Of a stretch of DNA of 64,000 bases, positions 33,215-41,449 are shown in pieces. The notes below the pieces were generated by a model. It was not told where the DNA came from. It did no database searches and saw only the letters and a list, made by a program, of their open reading frames with translations. The DNA is from an uncultured Microbacterium sp. (GTDB lineage Bacteria > Actinomycetota > Actinomycetes > Actinomycetales > Microbacteriaceae), in the NCBI RefSeq assembly GCF_947488465.1, contig NZ_CANKZA010000006.1, positions 124,001 to 188,000 on the forward strand, written 5' to 3'. The first letter of the stretch is position 1. Each line of letters begins with the position of its first letter. A program made the position numbers and the translations under genes.

Positions 33215-33529
33215 ATGGAAATCACGGTGCAGTACTTCGACGGGTGTCCCAACTGGGAGACGGCCGCGGAACGCGTGGCGATGATCGCCGCGGAGCGTTC
33301 CGACCTCACGGTGAAACGGCAGCGCGTAGCCACGCAGGCGAACGCGGAAGCGCTGGACTTCCGTGGCTCCCCCACACTTCTCCTCGAGGGGGCTGCATTG
33401 TTTCCGGCACCAGATGCGCCGCCGGGCTTGTCCTGCCGGGTCTACCTCACCCCGAACGGTCTCGCCGGATCCCCGACACTGGAACAGTTGCGCGACGCGA
33501 TCGCCCACGCGGAAGCAGCGGCGGTATGA
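33215..33529 (+). CDS. Thioredoxin-like small protein with DGCPNW motif
   Basis: This 104-residue thioredoxin-fold-like protein begins EITVQYFDGCPNWETAAERV, with a single Cys at the CxxC position, then a conserved GSPTLLLEGAALFP cis-proline segment. Relatives occur in actinobacterial mercury or arsenic clusters beside MerR and MerA-like genes. It may bind or relay thiophilic metals or reduce a partner, but with one active cysteine it is not a standard thioredoxin. It ends in an ATGA overlap with the flavoprotein gene, so both are one operon. Confidence 0.75.
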   Translation: MEITVQYFDGCPNWETAAERVAMIAAERSDLTVKRQRVATQANAEALDFRGSPTLLLEGAALFPAPDAPPGLSCRVYLTPNGLAGSPTLEQLRDAIAHAEAAAV

Positions 33530-34878
33530 GTGACACGTTCGACCTGGTCGTGATCGGCGCGGGAATGGCGGGAATCGCTGCGGCCAACAAGTGCGCCGCG
33601 CAGGGATGGCAGGTCGGGATCGTCGACGAACTCCCCTACGGCGGAACATGCGCGCTGCGCGGCTGCGATCCGAAAAAGATCCTGCGCCGCGGCGCGGAGG
33701 TCATCGACGCAGCTCAGCTGATGAACGGCACCGGTATCGACCAGAACGGGATGACTCTGGATTGGCCAGCGCTGATGGCGCGGAAACGCGGCTTCACGGA
33801 TCATGTCCCGAAGCGGATGGAGAACGAACTCACCGGCAATGGCGTCACCACCTTCCACGGGCACGCCGAGTTCACCGGCACCAACGAGCTCACCATCGAC
33901 GGCACCGCCCATCGATCGGACAGGTTCCTTATCGCCTCCGGTGCGACCCCGCGCACCCTGGACTTCCGCGGTGCCGGGAATCTCATCGACAGCACCGGGT
34001 TCCTCGATCTCGATCAGCTACCGCAGAAGATCGTGTTCATCGGCGGCGGCTTCATCTCGTTCGAATTCGCCCACATCGCCGCCCGTGCGGGCGCCGACTG
34101 CGTGATCATCGACCGAGGGTCACGCCCGCTGCGCCAGTTCGATCCCGACCTCGTCGAACTCCTCATCAGCCGAACCGAGCAGGCCGGCATCCGTGTCCTT
34201 CGCAACACGACCGTCACCGGAGTAGAAGCCACGCCGGCCGGCTACCGAGTCGACATTGACACCACCGGCAGCACGGGCAGCATCGACACCGGCCTCGTCG
34301 TCCACGGCGCAGGCAGGGTTCCCAACCTCGCCAGCCTTCATCTTGACGCCGCCGGCATCGCCAGCGGCGCCCGCGGTGTCGCGGTCGCCGCCCACCTGCA
34401 GAGCACCACCAACCCGGCCGTATACGCCGCCGGCGACGCCGCAGACACGCCTGGCCACCCTCTCACCCCCGTCGCCGTGTTCGAAGGCAAAGTAGCCGCA
34501 TCCAACATGATCAAAGGCACCACGACCACGCCCGACTACACCGGAGTGCCCACCACTGTTTTCACCATCCCCGAATTGAACCGTGTCGGACTCCTCGAGC
34601 ACGAAGCCGTCGGCAACGGGCACGACATTGCGGTGCACTTCACCGACACCAGCCACTGGTACTCCACCTACCGAGTCGCCGAAACCACCGCAGCCGCCAA
34701 GATCATCATCGACACGGCCTCCGACCAGATCCTCGGCGCACACCTCCTCGGCCCGGACTACTCCGAACTCATCAACACCTTCGGACTCGCCATCAAGCTC
34801 GGCCTCACCACCCGGCAACTCAAATCCGCCACCGCCACCTACCCCTCCCTCGGCTCCGACCTCGGATCGCTGCTCTAG
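33526..34878 (+). CDS. FAD-dependent pyridine nucleotide-disulfide oxidoreductase (mercuric-reductase-like)
   Basis: This 450-residue flavoprotein has an N-terminal FAD motif (DLVVIGAGMAGIAAANKCAA), a redox-active CxxxxC in YGGTCALRGCDPKKILRRGA, an NAD(P) motif (IVFIGGGFISFEFAHIAARA), the second FAD motif AVYAAGDAADTPGHPLTPVA, and a class I dimerisation domain. It lacks the C-terminal HPT/CC and the N-terminal HMA domain of MerA. It also departs from the usual GCxPSK after the cysteines (GCDPKK). The MerR promoter and thioredoxin-like partner suggest metal or thiol-stress detoxification. The exact substrate is unknown. Confidence 0.82.
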   Translation: MSDTFDLVVIGAGMAGIAAANKCAAQGWQVGIVDELPYGGTCALRGCDPKKILRRGAEVIDAAQLMNGTGIDQNGMTLDWPALMARKRGFTDHVPKRMENELTGNGVTTFHGHAEFTGTNELTIDGTAHRSDRFLIASGATPRTLDFRGAGNLIDSTGFLDLDQLPQKIVFIGGGFISFEFAHIAARAGADCVIIDRGSRPLRQFDPDLVELLISRTEQAGIRVLRNTTVTGVEATPAGYRVDIDTTGSTGSIDTGLVVHGAGRVPNLASLHLDAAGIASGARGVAVAAHLQSTTNPAVYAAGDAADTPGHPLTPVAVFEGKVAASNMIKGTTTTPDYTGVPTTVFTIPELNRVGLLEHEAVGNGHDIAVHFTDTSHWYSTYRVAETTAAAKIIIDTASDQILGAHLLGPDYSELINTFGLAIKLGLTTRQLKSATATYPSLGSDLGSLL

Positions 34879-35391
34879 AAACGCCGAGATACGCTGACGG
34901 GTCGCCGCGTCGCGACCGAGAAGCACCCGCCGGCAATCCGCTGGCGAGCGGGATCGGCTATCCCCAAACAGATCGTCAAAATCACGTGCGAACGCACGCG
35001 CACCTTCGTATAGGCGACTCGAACGGACAACTATCCGCGAAAGGGACAACTTCAAGAAGAACCTACACAGACCTCGGCGCGCTCCACTGCCCTGACTTCG
35101 ACACAACCGCGGACACCCGCTGGGCTTCTACTTCGCTTGACTAACCACATAGGGGCACCCCCCGCATCTCTCCGTGCCGGACAGTGACATTCCCGAGGGG
35201 GAACCGGTCGTCGAGGTCGACGGCCACGAAGAGTTCGATCCGGACGCGAACGAAGACCTCATCGACAGCGCGGATGCCGATCGCCTCGCCTCGGAAGGTG
35301 AGTAGCGCGGGAGACGTCACACTCCGCCCTCGACCGGCAGACTAGTGAAGGCCACCATGGCCACGATCACATCTTCCTGCGAAAAGACGGC
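34879..35391. other. Mostly non-coding junction with a short acidic ORF
   Basis: The first ~270 bases hold no recognisable gene and are less GC-rich than the surroundings, as expected at the edge of acquired DNA. A 43-residue acidic frame follows at 35174-35305. The remaining 86 bases lead into the alpha-galactosidase. Confidence 0.4.
35174..35305 (+). CDS. Short acidic protein or C-terminal remnant
   Basis: The frame from GTG 35174 encodes 43 very acidic residues (DSDIPEGEPVVEVDGHEEF, then DPDANEDLIDSADADRLASE). A stop (TAG 35150) closes the frame upstream. It reads like the disordered tail of a larger protein whose 5' part was lost when the neighbouring DNA arrived. It could also be a genuine small acidic protein. 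No family is recognised. Confidence 0.35.
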   Translation: MPDSDIPEGEPVVEVDGHEEFDPDANEDLIDSADADRLASEGE

Positions 35392-37527
35392 ATGACTTCC
35401 ACCGATTCCCCTCGCCTCATCCACCTCCGCCGCGGCGGAACGAGCTTGATCGCACGCCTCGACAGCAATGAGTTGCCCACCGTGCTGCACTGGGGGCCCG
35501 AGATCGACGGCGATGTTCTCGGCGATGTCCTCACCGCGCTGGCGGTGCCGGTTGGTGATTCGGTGGTCTACGCGCAACCGCTCGTGGGGCTCCTCCCGCT
35601 CCACACGCGCGGATGGCTGGGGCACCCTGGGATCCTCGGGAGTCGCGGTGGGCGTAGCTGGTCGTTCGCGCCCGCATCCGTCGCTCACACGATCGATGAC
35701 GGCGAGGGCGCCGCGCACCTCGTCAGCGTCGCGACCGACCCGGCGAACGGTCTTGAGGTCATGACCGAGCTCGTGGTGGAACCGGCGGGCCTGGTCCGGG
35801 TGCGCGCCACGGTGACGAACCGCGGCGAGGACGGATACGAGGTGACCGCGCTCGAACCGGCTCTTCCTGTGCCGGCTCTCGCCGACGAACTCCTGGATAT
35901 GACCGGCCGGCATGCGCACGAACGTGCGCCACAGCGGCATCCGTTCCGGCACGGTCGCTGGACCCGCGAAGCATGGGGCGGGCGCCCCGGGCATGACTCG
36001 GCCACCGTCCTGTGCGCGGGCGAGAGTGATTTCGGCTTCCGCCGTGGCACCGTGTGGGGCGTGCACCTGGCCTGGTCGGGCAACGGCGTCGTCTCGGCCG
36101 AACGCAGCAACACGGGGTGGCGACTGCTGAGCGGTGGCGAGAAGCTGTTGCCGGGCGAGATCGTGCTGGGCCGAGACGAGAGCTACTCCTCGCCGTGGGT
36201 GATGGGGTCATGGGGTGAGGGACTGGACGCGTTCGCCGGACGGTTCCATGAGTTCCTCCGCGCGCGTCCACAGCATCCGTCCACGGCGCGCCCGGTCATC
36301 CTCAACACGTGGGAGGCCGTCTATTTCGATCACGACCTGCCTCGCCTGCTCGACTTGGCGCAGCACGCTGCCGGTCTCGGCGTCGAGCGCTTCGTGCTTG
36401 ACGACGGATGGTTCACCGGCCGCCGCGACGACACCGCCGGTCTCGGCGACTGGCAGGTCGACGGCGATGTCTGGCCGGACGGCCTCGGCCCTCTGGCCGA
36501 CCGGGTGCACGAACTCGGCATGGAGTTCGGCCTGTGGTTCGAACCCGAGATGGTCAATCTCGACTCCGAGCTGGCGCGCCGGCATCCGGAATGGGTGTTC
36601 GGCACCGCGAACGGACCCGGCGTTCCGTCGCGACAGCAGCACGTGCTCGACCTCGGGCACCCCGAGGCATATGAGTATGTTCTCGAGAGCGTCTCGGCCC
36701 TCATCGAGGAGTACGGCATCGACTACCTCAAGTGGGATCACAACCGTCCGCTCGTCGACGCGGGGCACAGCCCGTCGTTCCGGCCCGGTGTGCACGATCA
36801 GACCCTCGCGACGTATCGGATGCTGGACACGCTCACGAGCAGGAACCCGGGCCTGGAGATCGAGTCGTGCTGCGGGGGCGGCGGCCGCATCGACCTCGGG
36901 ATCATGGAGCACTGCGACCGCGTCTGGGTGTCGGACTGCATCGATGCGCACGAGCGGCAGCGTCTGCAGCGATGGACGTCGCTGATCCTCCCGCCGGAGC
37001 TCATGGGCACGCACGTCGGTGCCGATCATGACCACACGACCGGTCGCGCGCTCGATCTCGACTTCCGCGCCGCGACGGCGATCTGGGGCCACTTCGGGAT
37101 CGAGTGGGACCTCGCCGTCGCGGCGCCCGATGACCTCGCCCATCTCGGCGAATGGATCGCGTTCCACAAGCGGATGCGTCCGCTTCTCCACGCGGGCACG
37201 GTCGTGCATGCCGACTCATCCAACCCGGCAGTCGAGCTCGAGGGCGTGATCGCGCGCGACGGGTCCGAGGCGCTGTACCGGTTGAGCGTCGTCGATCATT
37301 CGATCGAGGCGCCGCTCGGACGCATTCAGCTCCCGGGGCTCGATGGGGCGCGGCGCTATCGGGTCGAGATCGTCGATCTCGCCGCTGCCAGCATCCGCCC
37401 CGACGGGATGCCGGAGTGGGCCCGCACCGGCGTGACTCTGTCCGGTGAGGCGCTCACGCGTCTGGGACTTGCGACACCGATGATGAACGTCGACCGCTCG
37501 ACGCTCATCCGGGCCGTGGGCATCTGA
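35392..37527 (+). CDS. Alpha-galactosidase, GH36 family (first paralogue)
   Basis: This 711-residue intracellular GH36 enzyme hydrolyses terminal alpha-1,6-galactose from raffinose-type sugars. The N-terminal beta-sandwich (to ~residue 300) is followed by the catalytic barrel, with NTWEAVYFDHDLPRLLDLAQ, FVLDDGWFTGRRDDTAGLGD, the nucleophile D449 in YLKWDHNRP, the ESCCGGGGRIDLGIME block and the acid/base D515 in VSDCIDAHERQR. There is no signal peptide. The alditol oxidase follows after one base. It is similar over its whole length to the enzyme at 46679-48859 but is not in the transport cluster. Confidence 0.9.
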   Translation: MTSTDSPRLIHLRRGGTSLIARLDSNELPTVLHWGPEIDGDVLGDVLTALAVPVGDSVVYAQPLVGLLPLHTRGWLGHPGILGSRGGRSWSFAPASVAHTIDDGEGAAHLVSVATDPANGLEVMTELVVEPAGLVRVRATVTNRGEDGYEVTALEPALPVPALADELLDMTGRHAHERAPQRHPFRHGRWTREAWGGRPGHDSATVLCAGESDFGFRRGTVWGVHLAWSGNGVVSAERSNTGWRLLSGGEKLLPGEIVLGRDESYSSPWVMGSWGEGLDAFAGRFHEFLRARPQHPSTARPVILNTWEAVYFDHDLPRLLDLAQHAAGLGVERFVLDDGWFTGRRDDTAGLGDWQVDGDVWPDGLGPLADRVHELGMEFGLWFEPEMVNLDSELARRHPEWVFGTANGPGVPSRQQHVLDLGHPEAYEYVLESVSALIEEYGIDYLKWDHNRPLVDAGHSPSFRPGVHDQTLATYRMLDTLTSRNPGLEIESCCGGGGRIDLGIMEHCDRVWVSDCIDAHERQRLQRWTSLILPPELMGTHVGADHDHTTGRALDLDFRAATAIWGHFGIEWDLAVAAPDDLAHLGEWIAFHKRMRPLLHAGTVVHADSSNPAVELEGVIARDGSEALYRLSVVDHSIEAPLGRIQLPGLDGARRYRVEIVDLAAASIRPDGMPEWARTGVTLSGEALTRLGLATPMMNVDRSTLIRAVGI

Positions 37528-37528
37528 G

Positions 37529-38785
37529 ATGACCATCGACCTGACCAATTGTGCCGGCAACATCCAGTTCCGTGCGCGCGCCGCGCTCACCCCGCAGACG
37601 ATGGATGAGCTCCGCCGCATCGTCGCGAGCGAGCGCTCGATCCGGGTGATCGGCAGCCGCCACTCATTCACCGACATCGCCGACACGGACGGCGTGCTGA
37701 TCTCCCTCGAGGCGTTGACCCGGGCGGATGACGTCGTCGTCGCGCCCGATCGGGCCACGGTGCGGGTGCCAGCCGGCATCCGGTACGGAGATCTCGTGCC
37801 GACGCTCGAACGTGAAGGGCTGGCGCTTCGCAACCTCGCATCGCTGCCGCACATCTCGGTCGCGGGAGCGGTGCAGACGGGCACGCACGGCTCGGGCGAC
37901 CGCACGGGATCGCTCGCGACCCAGGTCGCGGCGCTCGAGCTGGTCACAGCATCCGGCGATCTCGCGACGGTCGCCCGCGGCGACGAGGATTTCGCCGGAT
38001 ACGTCGTCGGGCTCGGCGCGCTCGGCGTCGTCACGCACGTGCACCTCGATGTCGAGCCCGCGTACGACGTGGCCCAGACGGTCTACGAAGGCGTGACCTG
38101 GGATGCCGCCCTCGCGGACTTCGACACCCTCACGTCGGCGGGTGACAGCGTGAGCCTCTTCACTCGGTGGGCGGATGCGGATCACATCGATCAGGTGTGG
38201 GTGAAAGCGCGCGTCGGCAACGCCCGCGGCGACGTTGCCCGACTCGGTGGGATACGGGCCGACGGGCCGCGGCATCCGCTTCCTGGCATCGATCCGGCGC
38301 CGTGCACGGCCCAGGGCGGGGAGCCCGGGCGATGGTTTGACCGGCTCCCCCATTTCCGACTCGCGTTCATGCCGTCATCGGGCGAGGAGCTCCAGTCCGA
38401 GTACCTCGTGCCGCGGCGCGATGCCCGCGCGGCGATCACCGCATTGCGCGCGCTGGCGGAACCGATCGCCGCGTTGCTGCTGGTCTGCGAGGTGCGGACG
38501 ATCGCTGCCGACGATCTGTGGCTTTCTGGCGCCTCCGGCACGGATACCGTCGGGCTTCACTTCACGTGGCGCCCGGACGAACCCGCCGTGCGCGCCTTCC
38601 TTCCGACGCTCGAGCACGCCCTGCCGGACAGTGCGCGCCCGCACTGGGGCAAGGTCTTCACCATGCCCGGCGACGACATCGCCCGCCGCTACCCCGAGTG
38701 GGAGCGCTTCGTCGCGCTACGGCGCAGACTCGACCCAGGCGGCCGGTTCACGAACGCGTTCCTCGCCCGGGTCGGGTTGGGCTGA
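37529..38785 (+). CDS. Alditol (xylitol/sorbitol) oxidase, FAD-linked
   Basis: This 418-residue VAO-family oxidase resembles Streptomyces AldO. The FAD domain has RVIGSRHSFTDIADTDG, whose His is the covalent flavin ligand, and LPHISVAGAVQTGTHGSGDR. The C-terminal D-arabinono-lactone-oxidase/ALO domain ends with HWGKVFTMP and GGRFTNAFLARVGL. It oxidises a terminal hydroxyl of a polyol to an aldehyde and makes H2O2. One base separates it from the alpha-galactosidase, so they are likely co-transcribed. Hexitols or galactitol from oligosaccharide breakdown are plausible substrates, but that is inference. Confidence 0.85.
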   Translation: MTIDLTNCAGNIQFRARAALTPQTMDELRRIVASERSIRVIGSRHSFTDIADTDGVLISLEALTRADDVVVAPDRATVRVPAGIRYGDLVPTLEREGLALRNLASLPHISVAGAVQTGTHGSGDRTGSLATQVAALELVTASGDLATVARGDEDFAGYVVGLGALGVVTHVHLDVEPAYDVAQTVYEGVTWDAALADFDTLTSAGDSVSLFTRWADADHIDQVWVKARVGNARGDVARLGGIRADGPRHPLPGIDPAPCTAQGGEPGRWFDRLPHFRLAFMPSSGEELQSEYLVPRRDARAAITALRALAEPIAALLLVCEVRTIAADDLWLSGASGTDTVGLHFTWRPDEPAVRAFLPTLEHALPDSARPHWGKVFTMPGDDIARRYPEWERFVALRRRLDPGGRFTNAFLARVGLG

Positions 38786-38791
38786 CGGGTC

Positions 38792-39988
38792 TCAGGCAGC
38801 TGCTTCTTCGATGCTGAGGAGCCGGTTGATGGCTCCGGCATAATCGGCCACCATGCGATCACGTCCGACTCCGTCGCGAGCAGCGAGGGACGCGCTTCTC
38901 CCCGTTTGCCGGTTGCCGAGCGCCACGTCCCACGCGGCGGCAATCTCGTGAGGCCGGTGACTGGTGACCAGTCCGAACCCGGACACCTGATGGGCAGCGT
39001 CGCCGACGTCAGTCGTGATCGGAGTGGCGCCACACGCGGCGCCTTCCAAGAGGCAGAGGGGAGATGCCTCACCAAAAGCGCTCGTGAGCGCGACGATATC
39101 GGCGACCTGAAAGATCGCAGGCATGTCGTCGCGGATGCCGAGCGCGTGGATCGAGTCGGCCTCACCGACACCGCCCTCATCGGCCAGCTCTCGAAAAGCG
39201 GGGTTGGCCCAGTCCATACCCGCCCCGCACAGCACGTAGTGCGCGTCGGGTCGGTTGGCGCGGTGTTCCGCGACGGCGCGCAGGAACAGGCCGGGATTCT
39301 TCATCGCGTCGAAGCGTGCGGCGAAGACCACGACCGGAGCCGACGCCGGAATACCGAGCGAAGCCTTCGTTGCCCCTACTTCGTCCGGGGTGCCCGGCCG
39401 GAACCGGTCGGTATCGATCCCGTTCGCGATGATGTAGCGGTCGATCGCGTCGACACCGGCGCGCGCATAGGCGTCGTCGGTTGAGATGGCACATGAAATC
39501 GTCGCGTCGACGATGCCGAGGGCCGTCGCTTCCACCAGCCAGCCCAGGGCGGGCCCGGAATGGATCGGGTCTGATCGGTGCAGGCACGTCGCCACGGGCA
39601 CGGGCGGGAGCAGTCCCCGCTCACTGAGCGCGAGAAGAAGACCCAAAGGCTGCTCCTTCAACGAGAGGATGACGTCCGCCTGACGGACGGCCGCACTCGC
39701 CACGAGGAGTTCTCGGTCGGTGAAGGTGTGCCGTCCCGGAGGTTCGGCACCCGCAGAGCGGCCGAGCGTCGTCACACCGATGCCCGCGCGGAGAAGGTGC
39801 TGATAGCGCGGGTCAGCCGCCATCGGCTGCCGCGTGGACTCCCGATGCGCCTCCGACGCGATCGAGAGCACGCTGTGCTGTTGCGCACCTCTCGCGTGGA
39901 GACCCGAGATGAGGTCGGTGTGGAGTACTCGTGCTCCACCGGCGAAGAAGCCCTCGTACAGCGAAAGAACTCGAACGGGTCGGGTCAT
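38792..39988 (-). CDS. Glycosyltransferase family 4 protein
   Basis: This 398-residue GT-B-fold transferase has an N-terminal acceptor domain (VRVLSLYEGFFAGGARVLHT) and a C-terminal nucleotide-sugar domain: FAARFDAMKNPGLFLRAVAE, then HALGIRDDMPAIFQVADIVA and SAFGEASPLCLLEGAACGAT. The last carries the EX7E donor motif (the GEASPLCLLE region). It probably adds a sugar to a lipid or cell-surface glycan. The start at ATG 39988 gives the typical MTRPVRVLSLYE opening. It converges on the alditol oxidase with six bases between stops. Confidence 0.85.
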   Translation of the reverse strand: MTRPVRVLSLYEGFFAGGARVLHTDLISGLHARGAQQHSVLSIASEAHRESTRQPMAADPRYQHLLRAGIGVTTLGRSAGAEPPGRHTFTDRELLVASAAVRQADVILSLKEQPLGLLLALSERGLLPPVPVATCLHRSDPIHSGPALGWLVEATALGIVDATISCAISTDDAYARAGVDAIDRYIIANGIDTDRFRPGTPDEVGATKASLGIPASAPVVVFAARFDAMKNPGLFLRAVAEHRANRPDAHYVLCGAGMDWANPAFRELADEGGVGEADSIHALGIRDDMPAIFQVADIVALTSAFGEASPLCLLEGAACGATPITTDVGDAAHQVSGFGLVTSHRPHEIAAAWDVALGNRQTGRSASLAARDGVGRDRMVADYAGAINRLLSIEEAAA

Positions 39989-40205
39989 GGCGTCGCCTCT
40001 CGCTTCAGGATCGTGCGGCGCCGGCGCCGAATGAACCCATGTTCCGGGTTGCGAGCCGCGATGTCGATGAACCTCGAATGTGCAGATGATGAACGGATGC
40101 TGCACCACCGCGAGCGGTCGCCATTGATACCTGTGTCGCCCGGAAACGCAGACCAGTAGAGTCGGATCAAGGGGACGTTCTGGCCCCTCACGAGCGGAGG
40201 TAACT

Positions 40206-40412
40206 GTGGCCGAAGACAAGACCCGCGACGAAGATCACGCTGTTGCAGAAATCGTCGGCCGCTTGCAGGAACGGTTCCCGGAGAAGCCCGCTGCCGAGAT
40301 CTCCGCTGCCGTCGAGAAGGCTCGCGCCGGCTTCGATAGCGCAAAGGTGCGCGACTTCGTTCCGGTGCTCATCGAGAAGGAAGCCAAAGCGCATCTGAAG
40401 GGCAAGCGCTGA
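40206..40412 (+). CDS. Three-helix bundle dimerization domain protein (DUF3562-like)
   Basis: This 68-residue helical protein starts at GTG 40206 with GGAGG five bases upstream. EDHAVAEIVGRLQERFPEKP, AAEISAAVEKARAGFD and AKVRDFVPVLIEKEAKAHL form three helices. The same small domain is common in mycobacteria and Microbacterium and is thought to dimerise; its partner is unknown. Confidence 0.75.
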   Translation: MAEDKTRDEDHAVAEIVGRLQERFPEKPAAEISAAVEKARAGFDSAKVRDFVPVLIEKEAKAHLKGKR

Positions 40413-40467
40413 GCACCTGCGCAATGACGGCCGCGACCCGTTGGTGCGCGCCCGGTACCGGCAGACT

Positions 40468-41358
40468 GTGAGAGTGAGTAGCGCGCAGATCATCCGCGAC
40501 CGGATCGTTCAGCAAGCCGATGTCACCGGGTTCCGGGCGCATGGTCTGCACGTCCGGATCGGCACCGAGGTCGCGGAGCACCGCTGGAGCGCGGACGTCC
40601 GCGAAGAGATCCACTCGGCCGCGAAAGGCATCTGCGTGCTCGCCGCAGGGATCGCCGCTGACGAGCGCGCGATCTCGATGGATGCGCCGATCGCTATCCA
40701 CCTGCCCGACGTCGACCTCGGTGCTGGCGTCGGGGAGGTCACCCTCCGGCACCTGTTGACGATGTCGAGCGGGATCGATCTGCCGTGGTCGGAGACGATG
40801 ATGACCGATTGGCCTGATCTCGCGCTCGAGTTCTTGCGGCGTCCGTCCCGAGGGCGCGTGTTCCAGTATTCGAACGCGAGCACGTACACGGCGATGCGCG
40901 TACTCGCCACCCAGGTCGGGGACGTGGCCGAGTACTTGCGCCCGCGATTGTTCGACCCCCTGGGGATCGAAGACGTCGCGTGGATGCGCTGTCCGAACGG
41001 GTGGATCCTCGCCGGCGAGGGTGTGGCGTTGCGCACCGAAGAATTCGCACGGATCGGACATCTCATCCGTGACCGCGGGTGGTGGAACGGCCGGCAACTG
41101 GTGTCGGCGACGTGGGTCGATGCGATGCACAGCGACGGGGTCGTCTCGGGAGTCAACCCGGGCTATGACCGCTATGCGATGGCCGGCTGGGGCGGTCCCG
41201 GCTCAGCATGGCGGCTTCACGGCGCGTACGGCCAGATGCTGATCTTCTCCGACGATGCCGTCGTGACGATCACGGCCGATGACCATTTCGGCGCGGATGC
41301 GATGGCTGCCTTCGTGGCGGATGCGCTGGACGATCGAGTGGCGCCACAATCGCAGTAG
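40468..41358 (+). CDS. Serine hydrolase, class C beta-lactamase-related
   Basis: This ~296-residue protein has the penicillin-binding-like SxxK motif in EEIHSAAKGICVLAAGIA and the YxN motif in GRVFQYSNASTYTAMRVL. LRHLLTMSSGIDLPW is the family's typical segment between them. The third motif (KTG-like, here HGAYGQ) is near the C-terminus. It has no signal peptide, so an esterase or peptidase role in the cytoplasm is more likely than a lactamase. GTGs at 40468 and 40474 are both possible starts and no ribosome binding site decides. Confidence 0.78.
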   Translation: MRVSSAQIIRDRIVQQADVTGFRAHGLHVRIGTEVAEHRWSADVREEIHSAAKGICVLAAGIAADERAISMDAPIAIHLPDVDLGAGVGEVTLRHLLTMSSGIDLPWSETMMTDWPDLALEFLRRPSRGRVFQYSNASTYTAMRVLATQVGDVAEYLRPRLFDPLGIEDVAWMRCPNGWILAGEGVALRTEEFARIGHLIRDRGWWNGRQLVSATWVDAMHSDGVVSGVNPGYDRYAMAGWGGPGSAWRLHGAYGQMLIFSDDAVVTITADDHFGADAMAAFVADALDDRVAPQSQ

Positions 41359-41449
41359 TGGTGCTCAATCGTGCGCTTCGACCCGATCGCCACGAGACGA
41401 CTGCAAAGGTCGGCAGGAATCAACCCCATCTTCGAGCTGCGGGTTCCGT

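Noticed and set aside
33161..33649. N-terminal extension of the MerR frame to 294 codons
   Set aside because: The extension is antisense to the promoter and to the thioredoxin-like gene. MerR proteins start at MRIGDLAEMTG.
34120..35106. Long minus-strand frame of 328 codons opposite the flavoprotein gene
   Set aside because: It is antisense to the flavoprotein gene. Its glycine-, glutamate- and valine-rich composition is the usual shadow of a high-GC gene.
34879..35160. Attachment site or tRNA at the edge of the MerR segment
   Set aside because: No tRNA-like fold or direct repeat matching the other side was found by eye.
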